Source of the DNA: Hymenobacter swuensis DY53
GTDB taxonomy: Bacteria; Bacteroidota; Bacteroidia; Cytophagales; Hymenobacteraceae
NCBI RefSeq assembly: GCF_000576555.1
Contig: NZ_CP007145.1
Span: 3,680,501-3,744,500, forward strand
Direction of reading: 5' to 3'
Length of the DNA stretch: 64,000 nucleotides
Each line of letters opens with the position of its first letter. Within the stretch, counting starts at the first letter, position 1. The translations under genes and the position numbers were made by a program. Under the pieces are notes generated by a model. The model had not been told where the DNA came from and searched no databases. It saw only the letters and a program-made list of their open reading frames with translations. This document shows, one piece after another, positions 42,173 to 50,179 of the stretch.

Positions 42173-43639
42173 TTAAGGCTGGGGAGCGTTGGGAATGAAG
42201 AACTCAAACTTGAATTCTACCCGACGGTTCTGCGACATCCCGGCGGCCGAAGTGTTCGGAGCAGAAGGCTCCGATTCGCCACGACCTTCCGTTACGATGC
42301 GGGCAGGGTCAACCTGCTTGCCGGTGAAGTAACGCTTCACCGAGCCGGCGCGGCGCTCCGACAGAGCTTGGTTGTACTCATCAGTACCGCGCGAATCCGC
42401 GTGGCCAATAATGCGCAGGCTGTATTCGGGGTGGTCTTTCAGCGCCTTGGTCATTTTATCGAGCGTGCCATACGAGGTGCGTTTAATAACGGTACTGTTG
42501 GTTTCGAAGCGGATGGGCTGCTCGAGTTTCCGTACGCCCGGATCAATTTCCATGGGGCAGCCGTTAGCGTCTACCTTGGCACCTTTGGGGGTATCGGGGC
42601 ACTTATCGGCCGCGTCCGGAATACCGTCACCATCGGCGTCAACTACCAGCGGGCAACCGTTGGCATCAACCTGCGTGCCGGCAGGCGTTGCGGGGCACTT
42701 GTCGTTTTTGTCTGCTACGCCGTCACCATCGGCGTCGGGGCAGCCGCGCAGGGCGGGCAGGCCGGCTTCGTCGGGGCAGTCGTCGTTTTTGTCGGCTACG
42801 CCGTCATTGTCTTTATCAGGGCAACCCTGCATGGCGGCGGTACCGGCTTCAGTGGGGCACTGATCCTGGTAATCCGGCACGCCGTCTTTGTCGCCATCGA
42901 GGGGGCAGCCGTTTTCATCCACAGCCACGCCGCTGGGCGTATCGGGGCATTTGTCTTTGCGGTCGGGTACGCCGTCACCATCGGTGTCCTTGGCTTTGCC
43001 CAGGGCAATATTCAGGCCCACAGTGTGCTGCAGGAACCGGTCATCGAACTTGTTATCGTCCCGCGCCGGGTCGCCATCAATGTTGGCGTTCAGCGGGATG
43101 TGCTGGCCGGTCTGCACGAACAGGGTTACAGCATCTCCCAGACGGAAGTCAATGCCAGCGGCCCCGAACAGGTCGAAATGGTTTTTGTCCTCATCCTGGT
43201 TGGTGGAGGTTCCATTGCGGTTGATGGTGGCTTCGCGGCTCATGTAGGTGAGGCCGGGAGCAGCCAGCAAGTAGGGGCGGATCCGCGACTCCTCTTTGAA
43301 CGCCTTGAATTTCAGACCTAGGTTCACGTTCACCACGTTGGTAGCGAAGTTGCTGCCGAAATACGGGGCACTGTTCGGGGCCGTCTGCTTGAACTCTACG
43401 TAGTTGCCGCTCAGCTGCACGTCCAAGCCCTTCGAAATGTAGCGGCTGAAGGTGATGCCGGGGGCATACTTGTTCTCGCCGAACTTCCAGTAGTCGGAGC
43501 CGAAGTTGCCCTTGTACTGCATGGCGCTTACGTTGAGGCCAATGGCCGTCTTCCGGTCGGCCGTCTGGGCCTGAGCCCGCGGAGCTGCCGCCAGAAGCGT
43601 CAGACCCAGGGCCGTTGAGGTTGCTAAAAGGTGTCTCAT
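42173..43639 (-). CDS. OmpA-family protein with thrombospondin type 3 repeats
   Basis: 488 residues with a signal peptide (MRHLLATSTALGLTLLAAAP). Residues about 25-225 form a barrel of aromatic-rich strands (ISKGLDVQLSGNYVEFKQTA). About 230-375 holds five to six TSP3-type calcium-binding repeats of the DxDGDGVPDxxDxCPxxP form (for example DTDGDGVPDRKDKCPDTPSG, CPDADGDGVADKNDKCP). The C-terminal OmpA domain has IRFETNSTVIKRTSYGTL, HADSRGTDEYNQALSERRA and RRVEFKFEF, the peptidoglycan-binding fold. The order barrel, TSP3, OmpA is common in Bacteroidota major outer-membrane proteins. It anchors the outer membrane to the wall. A promoter box lies just upstream. Confidence 0.94.
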   Translation of the reverse strand: MRHLLATSTALGLTLLAAAPRAQAQTADRKTAIGLNVSAMQYKGNFGSDYWKFGENKYAPGITFSRYISKGLDVQLSGNYVEFKQTAPNSAPYFGSNFATNVVNVNLGLKFKAFKEESRIRPYLLAAPGLTYMSREATINRNGTSTNQDEDKNHFDLFGAAGIDFRLGDAVTLFVQTGQHIPLNANIDGDPARDDNKFDDRFLQHTVGLNIALGKAKDTDGDGVPDRKDKCPDTPSGVAVDENGCPLDGDKDGVPDYQDQCPTEAGTAAMQGCPDKDNDGVADKNDDCPDEAGLPALRGCPDADGDGVADKNDKCPATPAGTQVDANGCPLVVDADGDGIPDAADKCPDTPKGAKVDANGCPMEIDPGVRKLEQPIRFETNSTVIKRTSYGTLDKMTKALKDHPEYSLRIIGHADSRGTDEYNQALSERRAGSVKRYFTGKQVDPARIVTEGRGESEPSAPNTSAAGMSQNRRVEFKFEFFIPNAPQP

Positions 43640-43643
43640 AGAG

Positions 43644-43670
43644 CGAAAGTAGGTGGAACAGATGGCACAA
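43644..43670 (-). promoter_or_regulatory. Promoter for the OmpA-family gene
   Basis: On the minus strand TACTTTCG (43644-43651) is one base off TAnnTTTG. A TTG (43668-43670) lies 16 nt upstream, the same spacing as at the DsbA gene. The box is 5 nt before the ATG. Confidence 0.45.
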
Positions 43671-43965
43671 AAAGCACTGCGGCAGCAGCGTAGCACTACC
43701 GGTCAGGTTACCGGCCTATACCGCTCCAGCCAAAATAAAGTTGTGACAGCTCTACTTTACGGAACTTTTTTCGCACTGGTTCATACTGGTAAAATCTACA
43801 TATTCAATAATTTATATACAGCCGCAAGCTTCGGCACTTCGGGTGTGTAAGCCTGCCCGATTGACCTCAGTCAGCCGTTGTCGGCTCAGACAAAAAAAAT
43901 GGCAAAAGCCCGTTGTTCCGGTCGGAAAAACGGGCTTTTACAGCTCAGTTTATTTTGGTATAGCC
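43671..43965. other. Intergenic region, ompA-like gene to aminopeptidase gene
   Basis: Between the OmpA-like gene (start 43639) and the aminopeptidase stop (43966). A 65-codon frame at 43653-43850 has no family feature and lies across the promoter, so it is not called. The left half is AT-rich; the right end carries the aminopeptidase terminator at 43904-43939. Confidence 0.5.
43904..43939. terminator. Terminator of the aminopeptidase gene
   Basis: AAAAGCCCGTT (43904-43914) is complementary to AACGGGCTTTT (43929-43939), 14-nt loop. On the minus strand it follows the aminopeptidase stop at 43966 and ends in a T run. Confidence 0.85.
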
Positions 43966-45255
43966 TTACCGCTTCATCAGTCGCTCGATGTCGGCGGCTT
44001 CCAGCGGGATATTCTTCATTAGGTCGTCGTTGCCGGTTTTGGTGATGAGGATGTCGTTTTCCAGCCGGATGCCCAATCCTTCCTCCCGGATATAGATACC
44101 CGGCTCGCAGGTGTACACCATGCCTGGCTCAAAGGTGCGGTACTTGTAGCCCACATCGTGCACATCAAGGCCCAGGTAATGGCTGGTGCCGTGCATGAAG
44201 TACTTTTTGTAGAGCGGCGCGGCGGGGTCCTGGTTTTTCACGTCCTGCGCATTCAGCAAATCCAGCTTAATGAGTTCTTGCTCCATCTGGCGGCCCACGG
44301 CGGCGTGGTACTCCTCAATGTTGCCGCCGGGCACCAGGCGGGCGGTGGCAAACTTCATTACGCTGAGCACGGCTTCGTACACGGCGCGTTGGCGCTTGGT
44401 GAAGGTGCCATTCACGGGGATGGAGCGCGACAGGTCGGCGGCGTAGTTGGCGTACTCCGCGCCGAAGTCCATCAGCAGCACGTCGCCGTCCCGGCACTCC
44501 CGGTCGTTGCTGACGTAGTGCAGAATACACGCGTTAGCCCCGCTGGCAATGATGCTGCCATAGGCCGGCCCCCGGGAGGCGTTGCGCAGAAACTCGTGGA
44601 AGATTTCGGCCTCGATTTCGTACTCCATTACGCCCGGCTTCACGAAGCCCAGCAGGCGGCGGAAGGCCTTTTCAGTGATGTCAGCAGCCTTCTGCATCAA
44701 CCGAATTTCCTCGGGGCTCTTGACGGCGCGCAACTGGTGCATGATACGGGCCACGCGGCGGTACTGATGCAACGGGTAGGCCTCTTTAATCCATTTGATA
44801 AAGCGGGCGTCGCGGGTTTCTACCTCCACCGTGGAGCGGATGTGCTCGTTGGAGTTGAGGTACACGTTTTCGGCCTCATTCATCAGGGCCGGCAGCACGC
44901 TCTTGAACGATTCCAGCCACATAATGGTGGGAATACCCGACTGCTCGCGGGCCTGCTCCTTGGTGAGCTTGTAGCCTTCCCACACCAGAATGTGCTCGGA
45001 GGTTTCCTTCAAAAACAGAATTTCTCGGTACTGAGGCAGTACGGCATCCGGAAAAATCACCAGAATGCTTTCTTCCTGGTCGGCGCCGGAGAGGTAGAAC
45101 AAGTCGTTGTTCTGGCGGAACGCCATGGTACCGTCGGCGTTGGTCGGCATCACGTCGTTGGAGTGGAAGATGGCCAACGAGGCGGGCGGCAGCTGCTCGC
45201 GGAAGCGGCGGCGGTTTTCGGTAAACAGGTCGGGCGAAATAGAGCCGTAGCGCAT
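43966..45255 (-). CDS. Aminopeptidase P family (Xaa-Pro) metallopeptidase
   Basis: 429 residues, M24B fold. It removes an N-terminal residue that precedes proline. The N-terminal domain (1-170) has NADGTMAFRQNNDLFYLSGA, typical of aminopeptidase P. Dinuclear metal ligands of the pita-bread domain are Asp in LLMDFGAEYANY, Asp in YAADLSRSIPVNG, His in FMHGTSHYLGLDVHD, Glu in CEPGIYI and Glu in IRLENDILIT. All five are present. No signal peptide, so it is cytoplasmic. Confidence 0.94.
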   Translation of the reverse strand: MRYGSISPDLFTENRRRFREQLPPASLAIFHSNDVMPTNADGTMAFRQNNDLFYLSGADQEESILVIFPDAVLPQYREILFLKETSEHILVWEGYKLTKEQAREQSGIPTIMWLESFKSVLPALMNEAENVYLNSNEHIRSTVEVETRDARFIKWIKEAYPLHQYRRVARIMHQLRAVKSPEEIRLMQKAADITEKAFRRLLGFVKPGVMEYEIEAEIFHEFLRNASRGPAYGSIIASGANACILHYVSNDRECRDGDVLLMDFGAEYANYAADLSRSIPVNGTFTKRQRAVYEAVLSVMKFATARLVPGGNIEEYHAAVGRQMEQELIKLDLLNAQDVKNQDPAAPLYKKYFMHGTSHYLGLDVHDVGYKYRTFEPGMVYTCEPGIYIREEGLGIRLENDILITKTGNDDLMKNIPLEAADIERLMKR

Positions 45256-45424
45256 GGGCGGAAAGAAAGGTGAAGTGGCACAAACGGAAGCTGCCGGAGC
45301 GGCTGGGCCAAGTTAGGCAGAAGCGCGCGGCTTCCGGGTACCGGCTTTGTCCCATCACTGCGCCACCGCCGCCGTTTCCGGACGAGTAATTAGACGAAAA
45401 AATGGTAGGGGTGCGCTGAACAGG

Positions 45425-45432
45425 TATCTTTG
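45425..45432 (+). promoter_or_regulatory. -7 box (TATCTTTG) for the second GT9 gene
   Basis: Exact TAnnTTTG match, 17 bp before the ATG at 45450. Short leader of about 10 nt expected. No clear -33 TTG. Confidence 0.5.
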
Positions 45433-45449
45433 CAACCTGATATTGCACT

Positions 45450-46496
45450 ATGCCAGAACCAGCTGCCCCACCCGCCATCCTGCTCATTCAGACTGCTTTC
45501 ATTGGCGACGTGATTCTGGCCACGGCGCTACTGGAGTTTCTGCACCGCACGGAGCCCGATACGCCGGTAGATTTTCTGGTACGCAAAGGCAACGAAGGCC
45601 TAGTGCAGGGCCATCCGCATGTACGCCGGGTGCTGGTATGGGATAAGAAAACTAACAAATACGGCGGCCTCTGGCAGCTGCTCCAGCAAATCAGGCATAC
45701 GAACTACGGCCGGGTGGTGACGCTGCAACGGTTTGCCTCTACTGGCCTACTCACGGCTTTTTCGGGTGCGCCCGAGCGGATTGGGTTTGACAAAAACCCG
45801 CTTTCGTTCCGGTTTACGCGGGCCATTCCGCACGTTATCGGGGCGGGGGTACACGAGGTGTCGCGCAACCTGCATCTGCTCGACCCGGCGTACGAGGGGC
45901 CGGTGGTGCCGCCCCGCCTCTACCCCACTCCCGCCGATGAAGCCACCGCCGCGCCCTACGCCACCGTGGGTCCCTATATCTGTATTGCGCCTACCTCGGT
46001 ATGGTTTACCAAGCAGTTTCCGGAAGAAGAATGGCTGAAGCTGCTGACTGCACTGCCCCCCCAGTACACCGTGTACCTACTGGGCGGCCCGCCCGATACG
46101 GCCGCCTGCCAGCAGTTGTTGGAGCGTACCCCACGGCCGGGCGTGGTGAACCTGTCGGGCACACTCTCGCTGCTGGCTTCGGCGGCCCTTATGCGCGGGG
46201 CGGTGCTCAACTACGTCAACGACTCCGCTCCGATGCACCTGTGTTCGGCTGTGGGCGCGCCGGTGTGCGCGGTGTATTGCTCCACGGTACCGTTTTTCGG
46301 GTTTGGGCCGCTGAGTCCGTTTTCGCGCATTGTGGAAATCGAGGAGGACTTGGAATGTCGGCCCTGCGGCTTGCACGGCTACAAAGCCTGCCCCCTGGGT
46401 CACTTCCGCTGTGCCCATGGCATCCGCACCCAGCAATTGCTGGCCGTGCTGGCCGAGGCAGAGGTAGGGTATGAGGGGTTGAGAGTAGGCGGGTAG
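45450..46496 (+). CDS. Glycosyltransferase family 9 protein (second copy)
   Basis: 348 residues. GT-B/GT9 pattern: ILLIQTAFIGDVILATALLE at the N-terminus, YGRVVTLQRFASTGLLTAFS in the first domain, ICIAPTSVWFTKQFPEEEW and YVNDSAPMHLCSAVGAPVCA in the nucleotide-sugar domain. The C-terminal CRPCGLHGYKACPLGHFRCA motif matches the one in the GT9 protein at 34992-36056. The two are paralogues with different overall sequence. Likely adds a sugar to LPS core or a related glycan. It stands alone between the divergent aminopeptidase gene and the M16 peptidase. Confidence 0.87.
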   Translation: MPEPAAPPAILLIQTAFIGDVILATALLEFLHRTEPDTPVDFLVRKGNEGLVQGHPHVRRVLVWDKKTNKYGGLWQLLQQIRHTNYGRVVTLQRFASTGLLTAFSGAPERIGFDKNPLSFRFTRAIPHVIGAGVHEVSRNLHLLDPAYEGPVVPPRLYPTPADEATAAPYATVGPYICIAPTSVWFTKQFPEEEWLKLLTALPPQYTVYLLGGPPDTAACQQLLERTPRPGVVNLSGTLSLLASAALMRGAVLNYVNDSAPMHLCSAVGAPVCAVYCSTVPFFGFGPLSPFSRIVEIEEDLECRPCGLHGYKACPLGHFRCAHGIRTQQLLAVLAEAEVGYEGLRVGG

Positions 46497-46634
46497 GAAT
46501 TGCTCCTGATGTGAGGAAGGGTTAGATGAGGATGGCGACTTTTCATCTGATGCAGATAAAAAATTCATTCTGCCAGGCGGAGAAAAGCAACTCTTACCCG
46601 CCTACCCTCCTACCTTCATCCCCTGCCCACCGCG

Positions 46635-46642
46635 TACCTTTG
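46635..46642 (+). promoter_or_regulatory. -7 box (TACCTTTG) for the M16 peptidase gene
   Basis: Exact TAnnTTTG match 98 bp before the ATG at 46741, leaving a long leader of about 90 nt. No -33 TTG seen. Confidence 0.45.
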
Positions 46643-46740
46643 CAACTACATGCCACCCTGCGTGGTTATATCGGGCCGGGGCCGGGACTGGCCGTTGCAA
46701 GCAGGTTCCTGAAGCCCCCACGACCCCAAGACCCTACCAA

Positions 46741-47994
46741 ATGTCTGATTACGACCTGTACGAGTTGCCCAACGGCATCCGGGTTCTGCATAAACAAGTT
46801 CTGCACACCAAAATTGCGCATTGCGGCTTCCTGCTGGATATCGGTTCCCGCGACGAGAAACCGCACCAGCAGGGTCTGGCGCACTTCTGGGAGCATATGG
46901 CCTTCAAGGGCACCGAGAAGCGTAAGAGCTTCCACATCCTCAACCGCCTCGAAACCGTGGGCGGCGAGCTTAACGCCTATACCACCAAGGAAAAAATCTG
47001 CTTTTACGCCTCCCTGCTCAGCACCCATTTCGAGCGGGCCTTTGAGCTGCTGACGGACCTAACCTTCAACTCCACCTTCCCCGAGAAGGAGATTGAGAAG
47101 GAGCGCGGCGTGATTTTGGAGGAAATGGCCATGTACCACGATGCCCCCGAGGACGCCATCATCGACGACTTCGACGACGTGGTATTTGCCCGCCACTCCC
47201 TGGGTCACAACATCCTAGGCACCCGCGAGAGTGTATCGGGCTTCCAGCAGGCCGATTTCTACCAGTTCCTGCAGGAAAACGTGCGTACCGACCGGCTGGT
47301 GTTCAGCTCGGTGAGCAACCTGCCATTCAAAGAGGTGAAGCGGCTGGCCGATAAGTTTCTGGCCCCGCTACCGGCCCGGCTGGGCGCGCGGCCCCGGCTC
47401 TCGTTCAGCGGCTACCAGCGGCTAGAGCGGCTGGAGCACAAACCCATTACCCAGGCACATTGCCTGATTGGCGGCCCGGCCTACGCGCTGCACGATGAGC
47501 GGCGGATTCCGTTTTTCCTGCTGAGCAACCTGCTGGGCGGCCCCGGCATGAACTCCCGCCTCAACTTGGCCGTGCGCGAGAAATACGGACTGGTGTACAC
47601 CATCGACGCCACCTACTCGCCCTACACCGATACGGGGCTATTCGGCATCTACTTCGGCACCGAGAAGAAGCAGGTAAACCGCACCGTTTCCTTGGTACAG
47701 AAGGAACTGAAGAAGCTGCGCGAGCAGACCCTGGGCACTTCTCAACTGCACACTTCCAAGGAGCAGCTGATGGGCCAGCTGGCTATGGCCGAGGAAAGCA
47801 ACGGCGGCCTGATGCAGCTACTGGCCAAAAGCACCCTCGACATTGGCCGGGTGGAAAGCATCAACGAAATCTTCGAGCAGGTGCGCCGCATCACCGCCCC
47901 CCAACTGCTGGAGCTGGCCAACGAAATCCTGACCGACGAAAACCTAAGCGTACTGCAGTACGTGCCGGAGGATAAGGTAAAAAAGGTAAAATAG
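46741..47994 (+). CDS. M16-family zinc metallopeptidase (pitrilysin type)
   Basis: 417 residues, the inverted zinc motif HxxEH is H48-F-W-E51-H52 in QQGLAHFWEHMAFKGTEK, with the distal Glu in GVILEEMAMYHDAPED. RESVSGFQQADFYQFLQENV and the middle linker fit the single-chain, mitochondrial-processing-peptidase-like class. No signal peptide, so it is cytoplasmic. It is normally able to cut peptides, with an active first domain and an inactive second half. The stop lies inside the left arm of the inverted repeat at 47985-48046. Confidence 0.93.
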   Translation: MSDYDLYELPNGIRVLHKQVLHTKIAHCGFLLDIGSRDEKPHQQGLAHFWEHMAFKGTEKRKSFHILNRLETVGGELNAYTTKEKICFYASLLSTHFERAFELLTDLTFNSTFPEKEIEKERGVILEEMAMYHDAPEDAIIDDFDDVVFARHSLGHNILGTRESVSGFQQADFYQFLQENVRTDRLVFSSVSNLPFKEVKRLADKFLAPLPARLGARPRLSFSGYQRLERLEHKPITQAHCLIGGPAYALHDERRIPFFLLSNLLGGPGMNSRLNLAVREKYGLVYTIDATYSPYTDTGLFGIYFGTEKKQVNRTVSLVQKELKKLREQTLGTSQLHTSKEQLMGQLAMAEESNGGLMQLLAKSTLDIGRVESINEIFEQVRRITAPQLLELANEILTDENLSVLQYVPEDKVKKVK

Positions 47995-48046
47995 CGCCTG
48001 TCATTGCTTCGTCGTGCCTCCTCGCAATGACAGGCGCTATTTTACC
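47985..48046. repeat. Inverted repeat with 23-bp perfect arms at the M16 stop
   Basis: Bases 47985-48007 (GGTAAAATAGCGCC to CATTGC) are exactly complementary to 48024-48046, with a 16-nt loop. The left arm contains the M16 stop (KVK-stop). The inner TCATTGC part recalls the ends of the element at 41286-41457. It can act as a terminator between the M16 gene and the SRA module. Confidence 0.75.
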
Positions 48047-48521
48047 AACTCACCGCTTGCCCATCTTCGGCCACATCAGCTACTACCGGCCCGGCGACAT
48101 GCTGGAGAACCGGCTGGCGCTGAGCCGAGCAGGACTACACCGGCCGCCGCGTACAGGCGTGAGCGGCTCGGAAGCCGAAGGGGCCGATTCCATTATCCTG
48201 GCGGACCAGTACGAGGACGACGATTTTCAGGAAGCCGTCATCACCTACTCCGGCAGCGGGGGCCGCAACCCGCGCACCGGCAAGCAGACTACCCACCAGC
48301 AGATGACCGGTCGCAACGTGATGCTGCGCCGCAGCCTGGAAACCGGCCGGCCGGTACGCGTCTTCCGCAAAATCAACGATGAAACGGGTAGCGGCTACCG
48401 CTACGAGGGGTTGTACCGAGTGGTAGATGCCATGTATGAAACTGGTAAGGCCGGTTTTCTAGTGTGGAAGTTTCGGCTGGTGCCGGAGTCTTTTAAGCTT
48501 CAACCACGTCTATTACTATGA
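48027..48521 (+). CDS. SRA (YDG) domain protein without nuclease domain
   Basis: An SRA domain fills almost all of the 164 residues: FGHISYYRPGDMLENRLALS, HRPPRTGVSGSEAEGADSII, QYEDDDFQEAVITYSGSGGR and YEGLYRVVDAMYETGKAGFL with LVWKFRLVPE. The fold binds 5-methylcytosine-like bases by flipping them. No HNH or other catalytic region is left; it ends soon after the fold. The ATG at 48027 lies in the inverted repeat; a TTG at 48057 (giving MPIFGHIS) starts nearer to the usual family N-terminus and may be the true start. The stop overlaps the SRA-HNH gene by 4 nt (ATGA), so both are made together, perhaps as a heteromer. Confidence 0.87.
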   Translation: MTGAILPTHRLPIFGHISYYRPGDMLENRLALSRAGLHRPPRTGVSGSEAEGADSIILADQYEDDDFQEAVITYSGSGGRNPRTGKQTTHQQMTGRNVMLRRSLETGRPVRVFRKINDETGSGYRYEGLYRVVDAMYETGKAGFLVWKFRLVPESFKLQPRLLL

Positions 48522-49402
48522 GGCATCAACCTGCCCCTGTTCGCCTCGGTGCTATACCCGATATTCTACCTGGCCATGAGTTTTTGAATAGACCAGATGT
48601 GAAAAACGCCGGTCTTCATCGAGACTTGTATAAGGGAATATCCAGCCTGAAAGGCCACCCCGCAGAGGCTATTGTGCTTTCTGGAGGCTACGAAGACGAT
48701 ATGGACCTAGGCAGCTGCATCCTGTACACTGGGGAAGGCGGCAACCAGGATGGCCGGCAGGTAGCCGACCAACAACTGAGCGGCGGCAACTTGGCCTTAA
48801 GTGTAAGTTTTGCCCAACAAACGCCGGTGCGCGTTATCCGCAAAGTGCAGGAAGGAAGTCTGTCGTTTTACCAGTACGCCGGGTTGTACTACGTGACGCA
48901 GTTCAGCCAGGAGGTGGGAAAATCCGGTCACCGCATCTGGCGGTTCAGGCTGGAGCAGCTCTCCACTCCTGCTGATGCGGCTCCCGAAACTCCAACAGTG
49001 CAGGAACCAGAACCAACCTATACCGCCGCCCCGCGCCGACTGAGGCTGGCACAGCAGATTATACGCGACACAACCGTGATGCACGCAGTGAAGCAACTGT
49101 ACGACTTCCGGTGCCAGGTGTGCCGCGCCCGGCTTGCGGTGCCGGGCGGGGCCTACGCCGAAGCCGCCCACATTCGGCCGCTGGGAGGCGCGCATCATGG
49201 CCCCGACAAAATCAGCAACCTGCTTTGCCTGTGCCCCAATCACCACGCTACCTTCGACCGTGGGGCCTGGGCCATTCAGGACGATTGGCGCCTGGTGGGT
49301 GAGCCGGGACGCCTAACCGTGGCCCCCACGCATCAGCCTCACCCGGCTCACTTGCTCTATCACCGGCGGCGAATCTATCAGCCCGCTACCCTGTTTACCT
49401 GA
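48518..49402 (+). CDS. SRA-HNH endonuclease (modification-dependent restriction type)
   Basis: 294 residues. The SRA part (about 12-148) has EAIVLSGGYEDDMDLGSCIL, YTGEGGNQDGRQVADQQLSG, NLALSVSFAQQTPVRVIRKV and YAGLYYVTQFSQEVGKSGHR. After a linker of about 30 residues comes an HNH domain: zinc cysteines C199-x2-C202 in FRCQVCRAR, catalytic H218 in AEAAHIRPLGG, and NLLCLCPNHHATFD with N241, H242, H243. Enzymes of this layout (ScoMcrA- and TagI-like) cut DNA containing 5-methyl- or hydroxymethylcytosine. No methyltransferase is adjacent, which suits a modification-dependent system. It overlaps the SRA-only gene by 4 nt. Confidence 0.92.
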   Translation: MRHQPAPVRLGAIPDILPGHEFLNRPDVKNAGLHRDLYKGISSLKGHPAEAIVLSGGYEDDMDLGSCILYTGEGGNQDGRQVADQQLSGGNLALSVSFAQQTPVRVIRKVQEGSLSFYQYAGLYYVTQFSQEVGKSGHRIWRFRLEQLSTPADAAPETPTVQEPEPTYTAAPRRLRLAQQIIRDTTVMHAVKQLYDFRCQVCRARLAVPGGAYAEAAHIRPLGGAHHGPDKISNLLCLCPNHHATFDRGAWAIQDDWRLVGEPGRLTVAPTHQPHPAHLLYHRRRIYQPATLFT

Positions 49403-49409
49403 TTTTCTC

Positions 49410-50054
49410 ATGTACTCCCCCGACGACGCTCAGCGCTACGCCGACCATCACACCACGCCCGAAAGCCCGCTACTGGCCCGCCTTAACCGCGAAACGCATG
49501 TGCAGTTGCTGCATGCCCGCATGCTCAGCGGCCATGCCCAGGGCCGCCTGCTGAGCATGATCAGCCATATGATCCGGCCGCGCCGGGTACTGGAACTGGG
49601 CACGTTTACAGGCTACTCAGCGCTGTGCTTGGCCGAGGGGCTGGCGGAAGACGGCCGGCTGCATACCATCGAGCAGAACCCCGAGCTGGAAACCCGCATC
49701 CGGCGCTACGTGCGCGAAGCCGGCGAGGAGGCGCGTCTTCAGCTGCACATCGGTAACGCCCGGGATATTCTGCCCACGCTGGCCGAAATCTGGGATTTGG
49801 TGTTCATCGACGCCGATAAAATCAACAACGACACCTATTATGAGCTGGTGCTGCCCCAGGTCCGGCCCGGCGGGTTTCTGCTGATTGATAACGTACTGTG
49901 GGGCGGTAAGGTACTCGATGAGTACCCGGTGAAGCTCTCCGACAAGGACACCCACGCTGTGCGGGCTTTTAACGACAAGGTACAGGCCGACGAGCGGGTA
50001 GAAAATGTGTTTTTGCCTCTGCGTGACGGATTATTTCTGGTGCGCAAAAGATAG
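49410..50054 (+). CDS. Class I SAM-dependent O-methyltransferase (COMT-like)
   Basis: 214 residues. The SAM loop is VLELGTFTGYSALCLAEGL, the acidic ribose ligand is the E in HTIEQNPELE, and the metal-binding segment is LVFIDADKINNDTYYELV, then LLIDNVLWGGKVLD. This is the small cation-dependent O-methyltransferase family. The substrate is a catechol-like phenol or other hydroxyl compound, not known here. It follows the SRA-HNH gene after 7 bp, so it is likely co-transcribed, though a link in function is not obvious. Confidence 0.9.
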   Translation: MYSPDDAQRYADHHTTPESPLLARLNRETHVQLLHARMLSGHAQGRLLSMISHMIRPRRVLELGTFTGYSALCLAEGLAEDGRLHTIEQNPELETRIRRYVREAGEEARLQLHIGNARDILPTLAEIWDLVFIDADKINNDTYYELVLPQVRPGGFLLIDNVLWGGKVLDEYPVKLSDKDTHAVRAFNDKVQADERVENVFLPLRDGLFLVRKR

Positions 50055-50179
50055 AATCCGCCGCTTCAGCGGATGATTCACGACAGTTCATCGGTTTTTC
50101 CGGGTGTGGCGGGCGGCAAAAGCTAAACGCCGCGCCCGGTTTTGCGTCTATTGCCCCTGTAGTATATCCATTCCGACTA

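Noticed and set aside
42104..43321. 405-codon open frame antisense to the OmpA/TSP3 gene
   Set aside because: Its Gly/Val-rich repeats mirror the TSP3 repeats on the other strand. No independent evidence.
43653..43850. 65-codon frame upstream of the OmpA-like gene
   Set aside because: It covers the likely promoter of the OmpA-like gene and has no recognisable features.
39119..49402. Defence island linking the EVE protein and the SRA pair
   Set aside because: They lie 8.5 kb apart with ordinary cell-envelope and housekeeping genes between them; no other defence gene is present.
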